Numbered from the stretch's first letter, positions 43,130 to 52,504 are shown. The stretch is 64,000 nt of DNA from Maricaulaceae bacterium EIL42A08 (GCA_024178355.1 JAMZNZ010000001.1:62001-126000), one strand, 5' to 3'. The notes: generated from the sequence alone by a model not told the origin. Translations and numbers: made by a program.

Positions 43130-44281
43130 CTACTCTTCAAACTCTTCTTCGATTTCGGTCAGGGCGTGATCGAGGCGCAGGACGGTGCCTTCATAGTCAT
43201 CGACCAGAAGATAGAGCGAACCATCCGGGCCCACGCGCACATCGCGATAGCGCTCGCCGCGGTCTTCCAGAAGGTCCTCGGTACTGATCACCCGGTCGCC
43301 ATCCATCTCAAGGCGCTGCAGCTTGTAACCAGCCAGCGCAGAGACAAAAAGGTCGTTCTGCCAGGCGGCAAACTGCTCGCCTTCATAAAAGGCCATGCCT
43401 GATGGTGCGATGGACGGCACCCAGTACCAGAGCGGACCGGTAAACTCGTCGCGCTCACGCTCATCGGTCAGAAGGCTGCCATTATAGTTGATGCCGTAGC
43501 TGACTGTCGGCCAGCCATAATTGTTTCCAGCTTCGATGATGTTCAGCTCGTCACCGCCGCGCGGGCCATGCTCGTTCGCCCAGACCGAGCCGGTGTCGGG
43601 ATTGCGCGCAATACCTTGAGGGTTGCGGTGACCATAGCTGTAGATGCCCGCCGCAGCGCCTTCGATCGCCGGGTTATCGGCCGGGATGGAGCCATCCAGA
43701 TTAAGGCGGATTACGGTGCCCAGATGGTTCTCAACGTTTTGCGCCTGATCCAGCGTGCGCCCACCATCGCCCACGGTCAGCAGCATCGTGCCATCATCGT
43801 TGAACAGCATGCGCCCGGCAAAGTGGAAGCCCGCGGCCGTGTCCAGATTGACCGCAAACAGCGTCTCCACGCCCTCAAGCGCGGTCAGACCCTCGTTGAG
43901 GCGGCCCCGTGCGAGGGTTGTGCGATTGGCCTCAACCTCACCAGCGGCGTAGGTGAAATAGACATGGCGGCTATCAGCAAAGTCAGGTGCCAGCGCAATG
44001 TCCAGAAGGCCGCCCTGGCGCTCCACCAGAAGATCGTCGGGGATGCCGGCAATCGGCGCTTCGCGCAGACCGCCTTCAGTCGTAACCACGCGCAGACGCC
44101 CCTCGCGCTCGCTGACCAGCATTTCACCGGAGGGCAGGAAGGCGATGGACCAGGGGTATTCCAGACCTTCAGCAACCACCGAAACGGTGAAGCTTTCCTG
44201 TTCAGAATCGATGACGTCCTGAGCCAGGGCCGGCAGAGCGGCGGTCAGGGCAACAAGGCTGGCAGCACAAAGGCGAAGCAT
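43130..44281 (-). CDS. PQQ-dependent aldose sugar dehydrogenase-like protein, exported
   Basis: 383 aa with a Sec signal peptide (cleavage near ALAQ). The six-bladed propeller of the Asd/YliI/GdhB family is indicated by EGLEYPWSIAFLPSGEMLVSE, GLLDIALAPDF, FNDDGTMLLTVGD, YSYGHRNPQGIA, WANEHGPRGGDELN and the late WVPSIAPSGMAFYEG. It would oxidise aldoses in the periplasm using PQQ and calcium. PQQ biosynthesis genes are not in the window, so dependence on PQQ is from family knowledge only. Single gene. Confidence 0.93.
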   Translation of the reverse strand: MLRLCAASLVALTAALPALAQDVIDSEQESFTVSVVAEGLEYPWSIAFLPSGEMLVSEREGRLRVVTTEGGLREAPIAGIPDDLLVERQGGLLDIALAPDFADSRHVYFTYAAGEVEANRTTLARGRLNEGLTALEGVETLFAVNLDTAAGFHFAGRMLFNDDGTMLLTVGDGGRTLDQAQNVENHLGTVIRLNLDGSIPADNPAIEGAAAGIYSYGHRNPQGIARNPDTGSVWANEHGPRGGDELNIIEAGNNYGWPTVSYGINYNGSLLTDERERDEFTGPLWYWVPSIAPSGMAFYEGEQFAAWQNDLFVSALAGYKLQRLEMDGDRVISTEDLLEDRGERYRDVRVGPDGSLYLLVDDYEGTVLRLDHALTEIEEEFEE

Positions 44282-44365
44282 GGATCATCTCCGTTTAGCG
44301 TGGCGTGTTGACGCAGCTATATAGCGCGCCAGACGCAAAACGGAACTGACAGGTCTGTGAAGTGG

Positions 44366-45496
44366 CTACGCGGTCAGCCGCTTGGGCGCTTCGGCAAAGG
44401 TGGCTGCAAAGCGCTTCAGGCGTGGTGCGTAGTCCGGCTCGATCGCAGCCGTTTGCGCCCAGCGACGCCGTAGCTTGAGCGGAGCATTGGACAGCGGGCC
44501 AGGTAGAACCGAACCCACCTGCTCAGCCATCTCCCAACCCTTGACGCGCAGGCCAGACAGGCCACCGCGCACAGCACGGCCTGACGACAGCGGCGTCTCG
44601 TAGTCGGTGTAGTATTGCTTGTAGCTCTGTTCGCCCTTGCCCAGATCGATGCGCGATATGCCCATACCTTCAGCCGCCTCGATGATGCCATGCATGAGAA
44701 GCAGGCCCGGCGACACGCTGGCAAAGCGACGGTCATAAGCGGGTATCCAGCTGTGATAGGTCCCACCGGCGACCAGCCCGGTTTCCACCGCAGCCAGACG
44801 CTCACCCAGATACAGCGAGGCGGTCAGGCCGCGAAACGGGCCGAACGCTCGGGCCGTGGCCCGCGCCAGAAGCCCCTCGATCCAACGGACCGAAAACAGG
44901 TCAATCAGACCGGTATCGCGGTATTGCTGACTTTTCCAGGTTTTCAGTGCGTCGTAGCGCTCGCCCAGCGGGTCACCGAAGATCACGCGCACCTCGCCGA
45001 ACTCGCGTTCCGCCTTGCGGCGGCGTTGGTCGATCTTTTTAAAGTGGCAGCGGTGCAGCTTGCGACGGGCGGCAAACCAGCTGTCTGCTCCACCACTCAA
45101 GTCGAGCACCGAGGATCCGGACCGTTCGCGCACCTTGCCCGGGGCCATGCCGCGCCAGTTATCATAGACAAGCGCGCTGGCCCCCATCAGATCCAGCAGC
45201 TTGTCCGGATCGATTTCAAAGCCCGGCCGGGATGCAAACCCCTGGTAATCAGACAGGGGCGCACCCACCGGCCGGACCACACCCCCCACGGGCGCGTGGC
45301 ATGCAAAATAACTCACCGGCTTGCCGTCTTCCTCCGCGATCACCACGCGCACATCGCGGCGTTCAGCGTCTACAAGATCGGCAAACTCTGGCAGCAAATA
45401 TGGACTGAGCAGCACCCCGTCGCGATAGGCGAAGTCTCGCCAGGCGGTGCGGTCGAGTGTCCCCAGATGGGATAGCGGTGTCTCAAACAGGCGCAT
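44366..45496 (-). CDS. GNAT-fold (BioF2/CelD-like) acetyltransferase
   Basis: 376 aa from ATG 45496, which has AGGAG six bases upstream; the frame to 45517 is less likely. The pattern is that of CelD/FemAB-type enzymes with two GNAT folds: an N-terminal DVRVVIAEEDGKPVSYFACH, the middle FKKIDQRRRKAEREFG, and the C-terminal core SLYLGERLAAVETGLV with SPGLLLMHGIIEAAEGMG and DLGKGEQSYKQYY. Members occur in polysaccharide and cell-envelope gene sets, but no such genes are adjacent here, so the substrate is unknown. Confidence 0.82.
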   Translation of the reverse strand: MRLFETPLSHLGTLDRTAWRDFAYRDGVLLSPYLLPEFADLVDAERRDVRVVIAEEDGKPVSYFACHAPVGGVVRPVGAPLSDYQGFASRPGFEIDPDKLLDLMGASALVYDNWRGMAPGKVRERSGSSVLDLSGGADSWFAARRKLHRCHFKKIDQRRRKAEREFGEVRVIFGDPLGERYDALKTWKSQQYRDTGLIDLFSVRWIEGLLARATARAFGPFRGLTASLYLGERLAAVETGLVAGGTYHSWIPAYDRRFASVSPGLLLMHGIIEAAEGMGISRIDLGKGEQSYKQYYTDYETPLSSGRAVRGGLSGLRVKGWEMAEQVGSVLPGPLSNAPLKLRRRWAQTAAIEPDYAPRLKRFAATFAEAPKRLTA

Positions 45497-45599
45497 TCTG
45501 CTCTCCTGGTGCTGCATCTGGAGACTGACGTTGCAAGGCGCGCGCCGGACACGAATCCGCTATGGTCCTGTTTCGTTCTGTTTTGGGAGTGGCTCCACC

Positions 45600-46991
45600 A
45601 TGGATCCGAATACCATCGCCCTGATCGCTGTTGGCGGAGTTGGCCTTGCTGCCATCGCCGTGCTCACGCTCGTGACCCTCAACGCCAGCAAGCGCGCCGC
45701 CGCCAGCGACGAGGCTCTGGCTTCAGCGCGCGAAGACCTGCGCGCGGCTGAACTGGAGCTGGAGCGCGCCCGTGCCGAGGCGGGGCAGCTGGATAACGTG
45801 AGGCAGGAGCTGACGACCGAACGCCAGATGCGCGGCGAGGCTGAGCGCCAGATCGAACGCCTGTCTGCCCAGATGCGCGAGCGTGAGCAATCAGTGGACG
45901 CTGAACGCAAACGCCTGACCCAGCTGTCTCAAGAGATGCAGGACCGCTTCAAGGCGCTTGCCGGTGAAGCGCTGGATGCCTCCACAGCCAAGCTGATGGA
46001 ACAGGCCAAAGAGACTTTCACCAACAACACCAAGCTGGCCGAAGGCGGGGTCAAATCGCTGGTGGATCCGATCAAGGCCAATCTGGACGCGGTGAAAAAC
46101 CAGGTCGAGCAGCTGGAACGTAACCGGGTCCACAGCTCAGCCGAACTGACCAAGCAGATCACCCTGCTCACCGAAGGCCTCAGCCGCCAACAGGGCGAGA
46201 CAGCCAAGCTCGTCAACGCGCTGCAACGCAAATCCACCACACGCGGCCAGTGGGGTGAGCGTACGGTGGAGAACATCCTGGAGCTTGCGGGCCTCACCAA
46301 GGACATCGACTACGATGCCCAGCACCAGACCCAGAATTCAGAAGGCGCGGCCCTGCGCCCTGACTTTGTCGTGCGCCTGCCCGGCGGCGGTCGCTTTGTG
46401 ATCGATTCCAAGGTGGCGCTGACGGCTTATCTTGATGCGGTGGAAGCCACCGATGAGGCCACGCGCCGCGACGCGCTGCGCCGCCACGCCCAGCAAGTGA
46501 AGACCCACGTCAAACAGCTTGCAAAGAAGGAATATGCGTCGGCAGTGGATGGTGCGATCGACTTCGTTGCGCTGTTTATTCCCGGCGAGAGCTTTTATTC
46601 CGCCGCCATCGAGGAAGACCCCGGCCTGTTTGATGACGCCATCAAGGCCAATGTGATCATCACCACGCCCGCTACCCTGCTCGCGCTGGCGAAAGCCGTC
46701 GCCTACGGCTACCGCCAGGAGAAACTGGAAAAGAACGCCCAGACCATCGCGGCGCTGGGTGCGGAGCTCCACGACCGTCTCGGCACCTTTGCCGATCACC
46801 TGGGCCGGGTCGGCTCAGGCCTGAAAACCGCCACCGGCAATTACAACAAGGCCGTCGCCTCGCTGGAAGGCCGTGTGATGGTATCTGCCCGCAAGATGGC
46901 CGACCTCAACGGCCAGACCAAAGCGCTCGAAGCGCCTCAACAGGTCGATGAAACGCCAAGGGCTCTGAGCGACGACAGGGATGCGGAGTAG
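45600..46991 (+). CDS. rmuC: DNA recombination protein RmuC
   Basis: 463 aa from ATG 45600 (GGGAG upstream). The N-terminal membrane helix (about 5-25) is followed by a long coiled coil (about 30-210, rich in E, R, A, Q) and the RmuC nuclease-like domain with RGQWGERTVENILELAGL, LPGGGRFVIDSKVALTAYLD and FIPGESFYSAAIEEDP. RmuC limits DNA inversions at short repeats in E. coli. It may matter here because the window carries several families of inverted repeats, but that link is speculation. Confidence 0.95.
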   Translation: MDPNTIALIAVGGVGLAAIAVLTLVTLNASKRAAASDEALASAREDLRAAELELERARAEAGQLDNVRQELTTERQMRGEAERQIERLSAQMREREQSVDAERKRLTQLSQEMQDRFKALAGEALDASTAKLMEQAKETFTNNTKLAEGGVKSLVDPIKANLDAVKNQVEQLERNRVHSSAELTKQITLLTEGLSRQQGETAKLVNALQRKSTTRGQWGERTVENILELAGLTKDIDYDAQHQTQNSEGAALRPDFVVRLPGGGRFVIDSKVALTAYLDAVEATDEATRRDALRRHAQQVKTHVKQLAKKEYASAVDGAIDFVALFIPGESFYSAAIEEDPGLFDDAIKANVIITTPATLLALAKAVAYGYRQEKLEKNAQTIAALGAELHDRLGTFADHLGRVGSGLKTATGNYNKAVASLEGRVMVSARKMADLNGQTKALEAPQQVDETPRALSDDRDAE

Positions 46992-47296
46992 TAAAACGCT
47001 GTCATCCCGGACGCGGTAGCGATCTAAGGACCTTCCAGATTTCATCGCTCTTGCTGGCAATGCGGAAGGTCCCGGCTCTGCGCCCGGACTGGGCCGGGCT
47101 TGGCCGGGATGACAGGTGGGACTGTTGTGCGTCCTTCGAGACGGTCCTTTCGGACCTCCTCAGGATGAGGGAGTTATAAGATTTATGAAATCCTCATCCT
47201 GAGGAGCGCGAAGCGCGTCTCGAAGGACCCGCAGAATGAAGCGCGTCAAACACCCCCAATCTTGAACCGCGCGCCAACAAAGATTACCTACACACT
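46992..47296. repeat. Intergenic region with two palindromic repeats
   Basis: No gene. A GTCATCCCGG...CCGGGATGAC element spans 47001-47113. Next, 47131-47228 is a long palindrome: outer arms GTCCTTCGAGACG and CGTCTCGAAGGAC, inner arms CCTCAGGATGAGG (47158-47170) and CCTCATCCTGAGG (47192-47204). Similar CCTTCGAGACG elements are common in alphaproteobacterial intergenic regions. Confidence 0.75.
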
Positions 47297-47815
47297 ATGG
47301 CTATTCGAGAGATCCTGACTGTTCCCGACCCGCGGTTGAAGCTGGTGTCCAAACCCGTAGCGGGGGTGGATGATGAGTTGCGTGCGCTGATGGATGACAT
47401 GGTGGAAACCATGTATGACGCCGACGGGATTGGCCTTGCCGCCATTCAGGTCGGCGTGGACAAGCGCGTCATCGTCATGGACCTGTCTGATGATCGCAAC
47501 GATCCCAAATTCTACGTCAATCCGGTCATCACGCCGCTGACCGAAGAAGCCAAGCCCTATCAGGAAGGCTGCCTGTCTGTGCCGGACGTATTTGATGATG
47601 TGGATCGCCCGGTGAAGGTGAAGGTCGAATATCTCGACTACGAAGGCGAGACGCGTGAAGAGATTGCCGAAGGCCTGTTTGCCGTTTGCATCCAGCACGA
47701 AATGGATCACCTGGAAGGTATTGTTTTCATCGACTACCTGTCGCGATTAAAGCGTGAGCGGGCGGTGAAGAAAGTCCAGAAGCTCGTCCGCCATCGCCAG
47801 CAGGCGGCTGAGTAA
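47297..47815 (+). CDS. def: Peptide deformylase
   Basis: 172 aa. All three deformylase motifs are present: [17 protein letters not shown] (metal Cys) and QHEMDHLEG (metal His pair and catalytic Glu). It removes the formyl group from nascent proteins, the counterpart of fmt at 61.6 kb. In many bacteria def and fmt form an operon; here they are about 14 kb apart, so the operon is split. Confidence 0.97.
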   Translation: MAIREILTVPDPRLKLVSKPVAGVDDELRALMDDMVETMYDADGIGLAAIQVGVDKRVIVMDLSDDRNDPKFYVNPVITPLTEEAKPYQEGCLSVPDVFDDVDRPVKVKVEYLDYEGETREEIAEGLFAVCIQHEMDHLEGIVFIDYLSRLKRERAVKKVQKLVRHRQQAAE

Positions 47816-47877
47816 GCCCTTTTAATCCTGCCACAAACGGTTAGCCTGCCCTCCAATCAAGAGTTTGGGGAGGCTCC

Positions 47878-48456
47878 ATGCGTATTTGTGTTTTGGCTCT
47901 GGCGGGCTTTGGCCTTGCCGCCTGTTCACCGTCTGAAGACTCTGCGCCCGATCTGATAGACGCGCTGACAGCGCTCTGTGGTCAGTCGTTCGAAGGTCAG
48001 GTGACCTCTGACGATCCGCGTGATGCCGACTTTGCCAGCCAGCAGCTCGTCATTCATGTGCGCGCCTGTGAGGCAGACGTGGTGCGTGTGCCCTTCCATG
48101 TGGGCGAAGACCGCTCCCGCGTCTGGGTGTTTACCCGGCAGGCCGATGGCGGCGTCGAGCTGAAGCATAATCACCGCCACGAGGACGGGGAGCAGGACGC
48201 CCTGTCCATGTATGGCGGGCGCACGGTGGGCGCTGCCTCCGGCACCGCGCTCGACTTTCCCGCTGATCAGTTTTCCAAGGATTTGTTCGAGCGCGAAGGC
48301 ATTCCTGACTCGATGCAGAATACGTGGTCGGTCAGCATCACCGACACGGCTTATATCTACGAGCTGAACCGCCCGAACCGCCATTTCCGCGCCGAGTTCG
48401 ATCTGACCACTCCGGTCGACACCCCGCCCGCCGCCTGGGGCGATGAAGAGCTTTAA
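47878..48456 (+). CDS. Hypothetical lipoprotein
   Basis: 192 aa, family not recognised. Lipobox LAAC (Cys16) after a short hydrophobic signal. The mature part has a Cys pair (ALCGQSFEGQV and RACEAD), a beta-rich core with VWVFTRQADGGVELKHNHRHEDG, and ITDTAYIYELNRPNRHFRAEF near the end. ATG at 47878 follows GGGGAGG. It lies 18 bp before the amidohydrolase lipoprotein, so the two are likely co-expressed. Confidence 0.75.
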   Translation: MRICVLALAGFGLAACSPSEDSAPDLIDALTALCGQSFEGQVTSDDPRDADFASQQLVIHVRACEADVVRVPFHVGEDRSRVWVFTRQADGGVELKHNHRHEDGEQDALSMYGGRTVGAASGTALDFPADQFSKDLFEREGIPDSMQNTWSVSITDTAYIYELNRPNRHFRAEFDLTTPVDTPPAAWGDEEL

Positions 48457-48474
48457 AGTTTGAGGATTAATCCC

Positions 48475-50181
48475 ATGCGCCCTGCCCTTTTGACCGCATC
48501 CGCCCTGCCCGCCCTTGTATTGCTGGCAGCTTGCGGAGCACCGGAGACCACCGGCGACGGCAACGCGGCGGCAACACCCGCTGACCGCGTCTTTACCGGC
48601 GGGCCGATCTATACCGGGCTTGAAGGCCCGGCGATGGCCGAGCTGGTGGCGGTCGATGACGGGCGCATCGTCTATGCGGGCGACGCAGCCGGTGCCGAAG
48701 CCTTTATCGGTGAGACAACCGAGACGATTGATCTGGACGGTGCCGCCATGTTCCCTGGCTTCACCGACGCCCATGCCCACGTCATCGGCGTTGGATCGCG
48801 TGAGCGCACTCTGAACCTGGAAGAGGTCAGCTCCATCGCAGAGCTGCAGGCAGCTGTGGCCGGAGCCGCAGAAGACGAAACTGCCTCCATCATTTCAGGG
48901 CGCGGCTGGATTGAAACCCACTGGCCGGAGGGCCGCTTCCCGTCTGCAGCCGATCTGGATGAAGTCGAGGCTGAACGCCCGGTCGTGCTGGTGCGCGCTG
49001 ATGGTCACGCGCTGGTGGCCAACACCGCCGCCATGGATGCTGCCGGCATCACCAATGAAACGCCCAACCCCGATGGCGGCGCGATCAACCGCGATGAGAA
49101 TGGGGTCGCCACCGGTATCTTCGTCGACACCGCCATGGCGCCTTTCGCCGCCCTCAGCCCGGAACCCACGCGCGAGGAACGCAAGGCGCTTTATGAGCTC
49201 GGCGCTGAAGTGATGGCGGCTTCCGGGTGGACCGGCGTGCACGATATGAGCGTGAATTACGCCGATGTGGACCTGATGGCGGAGCTGGCTGAGGAAGGCC
49301 GCTTTGCAATCCGCACTAATGTCTATTCCAACCCGGAAGACTATGACGCCGTGGCCGCCGTGGCGCCGCGTATCGAAGCCGATGGCCGCGTGATCGCGCG
49401 CGGTATCAAATTCTACATGGACGGCGCGCTCGGCTCTCGCGGTGCTGCCCTGCTCGCACCTTATGATGACGAGCCGGACAATAGCGGCCTCTTCCTGTCC
49501 ACCCGCCCCAACTCAGAAGAGATGATGCGCGCGGCGCTGGAAGACGGGGTGCAGCTGGCCGTCCACGCCATTGGCGATGCGGGCAATCAACGCCTGCTCG
49601 ACTGGATGGAGACCAGCTTTGACGCGGTGGCCGAGGACGACCGCACGGTTGCTGATCCGCGCTGGCGCGTTGAACATGCCCAGGTACTCGCCCCTACAGA
49701 CATTCCGCGCTTTGGCGAGATGGAGGTCATCGCGTCCATGCAGCCAAGCCATGCCATCGGTGACCTGCACTTTGCGCCCTCGCGCATCGGGCTGCAGCGC
49801 CTTGAAGGTGCCTATGCCTGGCAGAGCCTGGTTGATACCGGTGCGATTATCGCAGGCGGGTCAGACGCCCCTGTGGAGCGCGGCGAAGCCCGGATCGAGT
49901 TCTACGCCGCCGCCGTACGCCGGGACCTTAACGGCTATGCCGGTGAGGGCTGGAATCTCGATCAGGCCCTGGACCGCGAGACCGCCCTGAAGCTTTTCAC
50001 AATCTGGCCTGCCTATGCCAGCCTCCGCGAGGATGAGCTGGGCACGATCGAGGTCGGCAAGATTGCTGACTTCTCCGTCTTCGATCGCGATCTGATGACG
50101 GTGCCGGACCTGGAGCTGCGCGACGCCCGCCCGGTGATGACCATTGTCGATGGCGAGGTGGTGTTCCGGGCTGAGGATTAG
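48475..50181 (+). CDS. Amidohydrolase family lipoprotein (YtcJ-like)
   Basis: 568 aa from ATG 48475, with TGAGG upstream and a lipoprotein signal (lipobox LAAC, Cys about residue 20); an in-frame start at 48460 is less likely. Amidohydrolase 3 family motifs: FPGFTDAHAHVIGVG (metal His pair), KFYMDGALGSRGAALL, LAVHAIGDAGNQRLLDW, WRVEHAQVLAPTDIPRF and the late GGSDAPVERGEARIEF with EVGKIADFSVFD. The family hydrolyses amide bonds with a metal centre; substrate unknown. Periplasmic location is unusual for the family outside marine bacteria. Confidence 0.92.
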   Translation: MRPALLTASALPALVLLAACGAPETTGDGNAAATPADRVFTGGPIYTGLEGPAMAELVAVDDGRIVYAGDAAGAEAFIGETTETIDLDGAAMFPGFTDAHAHVIGVGSRERTLNLEEVSSIAELQAAVAGAAEDETASIISGRGWIETHWPEGRFPSAADLDEVEAERPVVLVRADGHALVANTAAMDAAGITNETPNPDGGAINRDENGVATGIFVDTAMAPFAALSPEPTREERKALYELGAEVMAASGWTGVHDMSVNYADVDLMAELAEEGRFAIRTNVYSNPEDYDAVAAVAPRIEADGRVIARGIKFYMDGALGSRGAALLAPYDDEPDNSGLFLSTRPNSEEMMRAALEDGVQLAVHAIGDAGNQRLLDWMETSFDAVAEDDRTVADPRWRVEHAQVLAPTDIPRFGEMEVIASMQPSHAIGDLHFAPSRIGLQRLEGAYAWQSLVDTGAIIAGGSDAPVERGEARIEFYAAAVRRDLNGYAGEGWNLDQALDRETALKLFTIWPAYASLREDELGTIEVGKIADFSVFDRDLMTVPDLELRDARPVMTIVDGEVVFRAED

Positions 50182-50253
50182 CACTCTGCATCCAAATGCA
50201 GGCTCGCAAGCATCATCCTTTCTCAACCAACGAATTGAAAGAGGATGATCGCT

Positions 50254-50712
50254 GTGCCTTCAATCTTGACCTTGACCGCTGCTCTAACATTTCCAGGCCT
50301 TGTGGCCGGTGTCGAGCTCGGCGGTGACGAAGCAGCAAACTCCGCCGTCTTCGAGACTTTTTGCGACAGCTATGAACGTCGGGTCCTTGATCCCGCCGAG
50401 CTTCCGATTGCCGAGACCAGCCACGTTCAAATTGATTGTTCCGGATACGACTACATGGAGGCCGGTCGCCTGGCTGAGTTTGTCTTTGCCGACGGGCGGT
50501 TAAGCCATGTCTGGATTCTGGTCACCGAAGCTGAAGTGGATGACCTGCAAATCGCATTTGAAGACGCTTATGGCCAAGCCAGTGTCGAGAGTGAAGACTT
50601 TGCTGCCTTCTTCCAGATCAACGGTACTGTCCGCCGCGATATTCCCGAAGCCCTGTTCTACGCCGAACATGTCGCACCTATGTTCGAAGCCTGGTTCTCG
50701 AACCCACAATGA
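50254..50712 (+). CDS. Small exported protein of unknown function
   Basis: 152 aa from GTG 50254, with AGAGG nine bases upstream; the ATG at 50245 lies too close to that site. A hydrophobic signal-like N-terminus (ILTLTAALTFPGLVAG) precedes an alpha/beta domain with Cys in ETFCDSYERR and IDCSGYDYMEAGRLAEF. The segment AEFVFADGRLSHVWILV looks like a beta-meander. I do not recognise a family. Convergent with the downstream SDR gene. Confidence 0.65.
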   Translation: MPSILTLTAALTFPGLVAGVELGGDEAANSAVFETFCDSYERRVLDPAELPIAETSHVQIDCSGYDYMEAGRLAEFVFADGRLSHVWILVTEAEVDDLQIAFEDAYGQASVESEDFAAFFQINGTVRRDIPEALFYAEHVAPMFEAWFSNPQ

Positions 50713-50722
50713 GCCGAAGCAC

Positions 50723-51532
50723 CTAATCCTCGGCCCGCTCCGGCCTGGCCTGCGCACCTGCGAGTATCCCGCCATCAAGGTGGATATCCCCGCCGGTCAT
50801 GTAGCTGGACTTGTCGCTGGCGAGGAAAACCGCCGTATCGGCCACTTCCTCCGGACGGCCAAAGCGGCCCATGGGAATGCCCGCCTCCACGCCTGCAATG
50901 GCCGCGTCACGGGCTTCGCCAGTGCCCAGCATACCATCCCACATGGGTGTCATGACCGCGGCCGGCAGGATAGCGTTACAGCGGATCGGATAGCCCTGCT
51001 CGGCGCAGTACAGCGCCACGGTGCGGGTATGGTTCAAAATCGCCGCCTTGGACGCCGCATAGGCGGCCGCCGCGGGTATGCCCACCACGCCGGAGCGTGA
51101 CGACAGGTTGATGATCGCCCCGCTCGGCCGGTCCTTCATCAGGCGGATTGCAGATTGGCAGCCCAGCGCCGTGCCTTCGACATTGACCGCTTGCACCTTG
51201 CGCCAGCTTTCCAGATCAAAGTGCTCAGGATCATGCGGTCCTGGCGTTTCCAGAAAGCCGGTAATCCCGGCATTGTTGACCAGAATATCCAGCCCGCCAA
51301 AGCGCTCGCGCACAGCGGCCTCGGCGGCTGCCCAGGCCTCTGGATCGCTAACATCAAGGGTCAAAGCCGCCGCCTGTTCGCCAAGCTCTGTCGCCAGCGC
51401 TTTTGCACCGTCTGCGTCAACGTCCGTCACAAGAACGAATGCGCCCTCATTGACGAAGGCTTTGGCGATGGCCGCCCCAATGCCTTTGGCAGCACCGGTC
51501 ACGAGGGCAGTTTTGTTATCAAGCAGGGTCAT
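50723..51532 (-). CDS. Short-chain dehydrogenase/reductase
   Basis: 269 aa classical SDR. Cofactor loop ALVTGAAKGIGAAIAKAF with Asp at the end of the second strand (LVTDVDADG), which favours NAD over NADP. LDILVNNAGIT, the catalytic INLSSRSGVVGIPAAAAYAA with Tyr-x3-Lys in AAYAASKAAI, and the C-terminal TGGDIHLDGGI. Substrate unknown. It stands alone, with a bidirectional terminator between it and ctrA. Confidence 0.9.
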   Translation of the reverse strand: MTLLDNKTALVTGAAKGIGAAIAKAFVNEGAFVLVTDVDADGAKALATELGEQAAALTLDVSDPEAWAAAEAAVRERFGGLDILVNNAGITGFLETPGPHDPEHFDLESWRKVQAVNVEGTALGCQSAIRLMKDRPSGAIINLSSRSGVVGIPAAAAYAASKAAILNHTRTVALYCAEQGYPIRCNAILPAAVMTPMWDGMLGTGEARDAAIAGVEAGIPMGRFGRPEEVADTAVFLASDKSSYMTGGDIHLDGGILAGAQARPERAED

Positions 51533-51568
51533 TGATTTGTCCTACGTCCAGACCGCCCCTCCGACAAC

Positions 51569-51601
51569 AAAAAAGCCCCGGTGGATGCGCACCGGGGCTT
51601 T
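51569..51601. terminator. Terminator of ctrA, probably bidirectional
   Basis: 12-bp stem AAAGCCCCGGTG / CACCGGGGCTTT with loop GATGCG, flanked by A6 on the left, giving a T-run for the minus strand. Confidence 0.9.
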
Positions 51602-51631
51602 CATTGTTTGTTTGAAGCAGACGTCGCCGGT

Positions 51632-52327
51632 TTAAGACGCCTTGGCTTCCTCGACCGGGTCGCGAAGCACGTAGCCGCGGCCCCAGACGGTTTCGATATG
51701 GTTTTCACCATTGGTGGCAGCAGAGAGCTTTTTGCGGAGCTTGCAGATGAAGACGTCGATGATCTTCAACTCCGGCTCATCCATGCCGCCATAAAGATGG
51801 TTGAGGAACATTTCCTTGGTGAGCGTGGTGCCCTTGCGCAGCGAGAGCAGCTCCAGCATCTGGTATTCCTTGCCGGTCAGGTGCACGCGCTGGGAGTTCA
51901 CTTCGACGGTCTTGGCGTCGAGGTTCACTGCGATGTCGCCGGTCTTGATGATCGACTGGCTGTGCCCCTTGGAGCGACGAACCACGGCGTGGATGCGCGC
52001 GATCATCTCTTCCTTATGGAACGGCTTGGTCATGTAGTCGTCAGCGCCGGAGCCCAGGCCGCGAACCTTGTTATCAATGTCGGCATTACCCGACAGGATC
52101 AGGATCGGCGTATCAACCTTGGCAACGCGCAGCGTTTTCAGGACGTCAAAGCCCGGCATGTCGGGCAGGTTCAGGTCCAGAAGAATGATGTCATAATCAT
52201 AGAGCTTGCCCAGATCGACACCCTCTTCACCGTAATCGGTGACGTAGACATTAAATCCTTCCGACTTGAGCATCAGCTCGATGCCCTGCGCTGTCGCGCG
52301 ATCGTCTTCGATCAACAGAACCCGCAT
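51632..52327 (-). CDS. ctrA: Cell-cycle master regulator CtrA
   Basis: 231 aa OmpR-type response regulator. Receiver with [20 protein letters not shown] and phosphoacceptor Asp51 in [20 protein letters not shown], the same numbering as Caulobacter CtrA. Winged-helix domain with [18 protein letters not shown] and the recognition region [20 protein letters not shown], then [16 protein letters not shown]. The short C-terminal tail ends in AS; the two Ala residues needed for ClpXP proteolysis in Caulobacter (ending AA) are therefore changed to Ala-Ser, so turnover may differ. CtrA controls replication initiation, division, motility and polar development. The upstream region carries six GANTC sites and a CtrA-like box. 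Confidence 0.96.
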   Translation of the reverse strand: MRVLLIEDDRATAQGIELMLKSEGFNVYVTDYGEEGVDLGKLYDYDIILLDLNLPDMPGFDVLKTLRVAKVDTPILILSGNADIDNKVRGLGSGADDYMTKPFHKEEMIARIHAVVRRSKGHSQSIIKTGDIAVNLDAKTVEVNSQRVHLTGKEYQMLELLSLRKGTTLTKEMFLNHLYGGMDEPELKIIDVFICKLRKKLSAATNGENHIETVWGRGYVLRDPVEEAKAS

Positions 52328-52359
52328 CGGTTCCCCCTTTAATACGCACCCGGATACGC

Positions 52360-52504
52360 GAATCGTTCGCTGTCTTCGAATGCACCTAGCGTTAACCTTA
52401 TTCGCACTGTGTGGCGAACTTCCTACTGGAAAGTTAACAGGGGTTTGACTCGTTAGGTGGAATCGAGTCCGTCAGCGCCTCGAATCGCCGGCACCGCTTG
52501 AGTC
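52360..52504 (-). promoter_or_regulatory. ctrA control region: six GANTC sites and a CtrA-like box
   Basis: GANTC (CcrM methylation) sites at 52360, 52447, 52460, 52465, 52482 and 52500; by chance fewer than one is expected in 145 bp. GTTAA-CAGGGGT-TTGA at 52433-52448 is one mismatch from the CtrA site GTTAA-N7-TTAA and overlaps the GACTC at 52447. Further TTAAC half-sites lie at about 52391-52396 and 52513-52517. This resembles the methylation-controlled, autoregulated ctrA promoter of Caulobacter. Confidence 0.75.
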
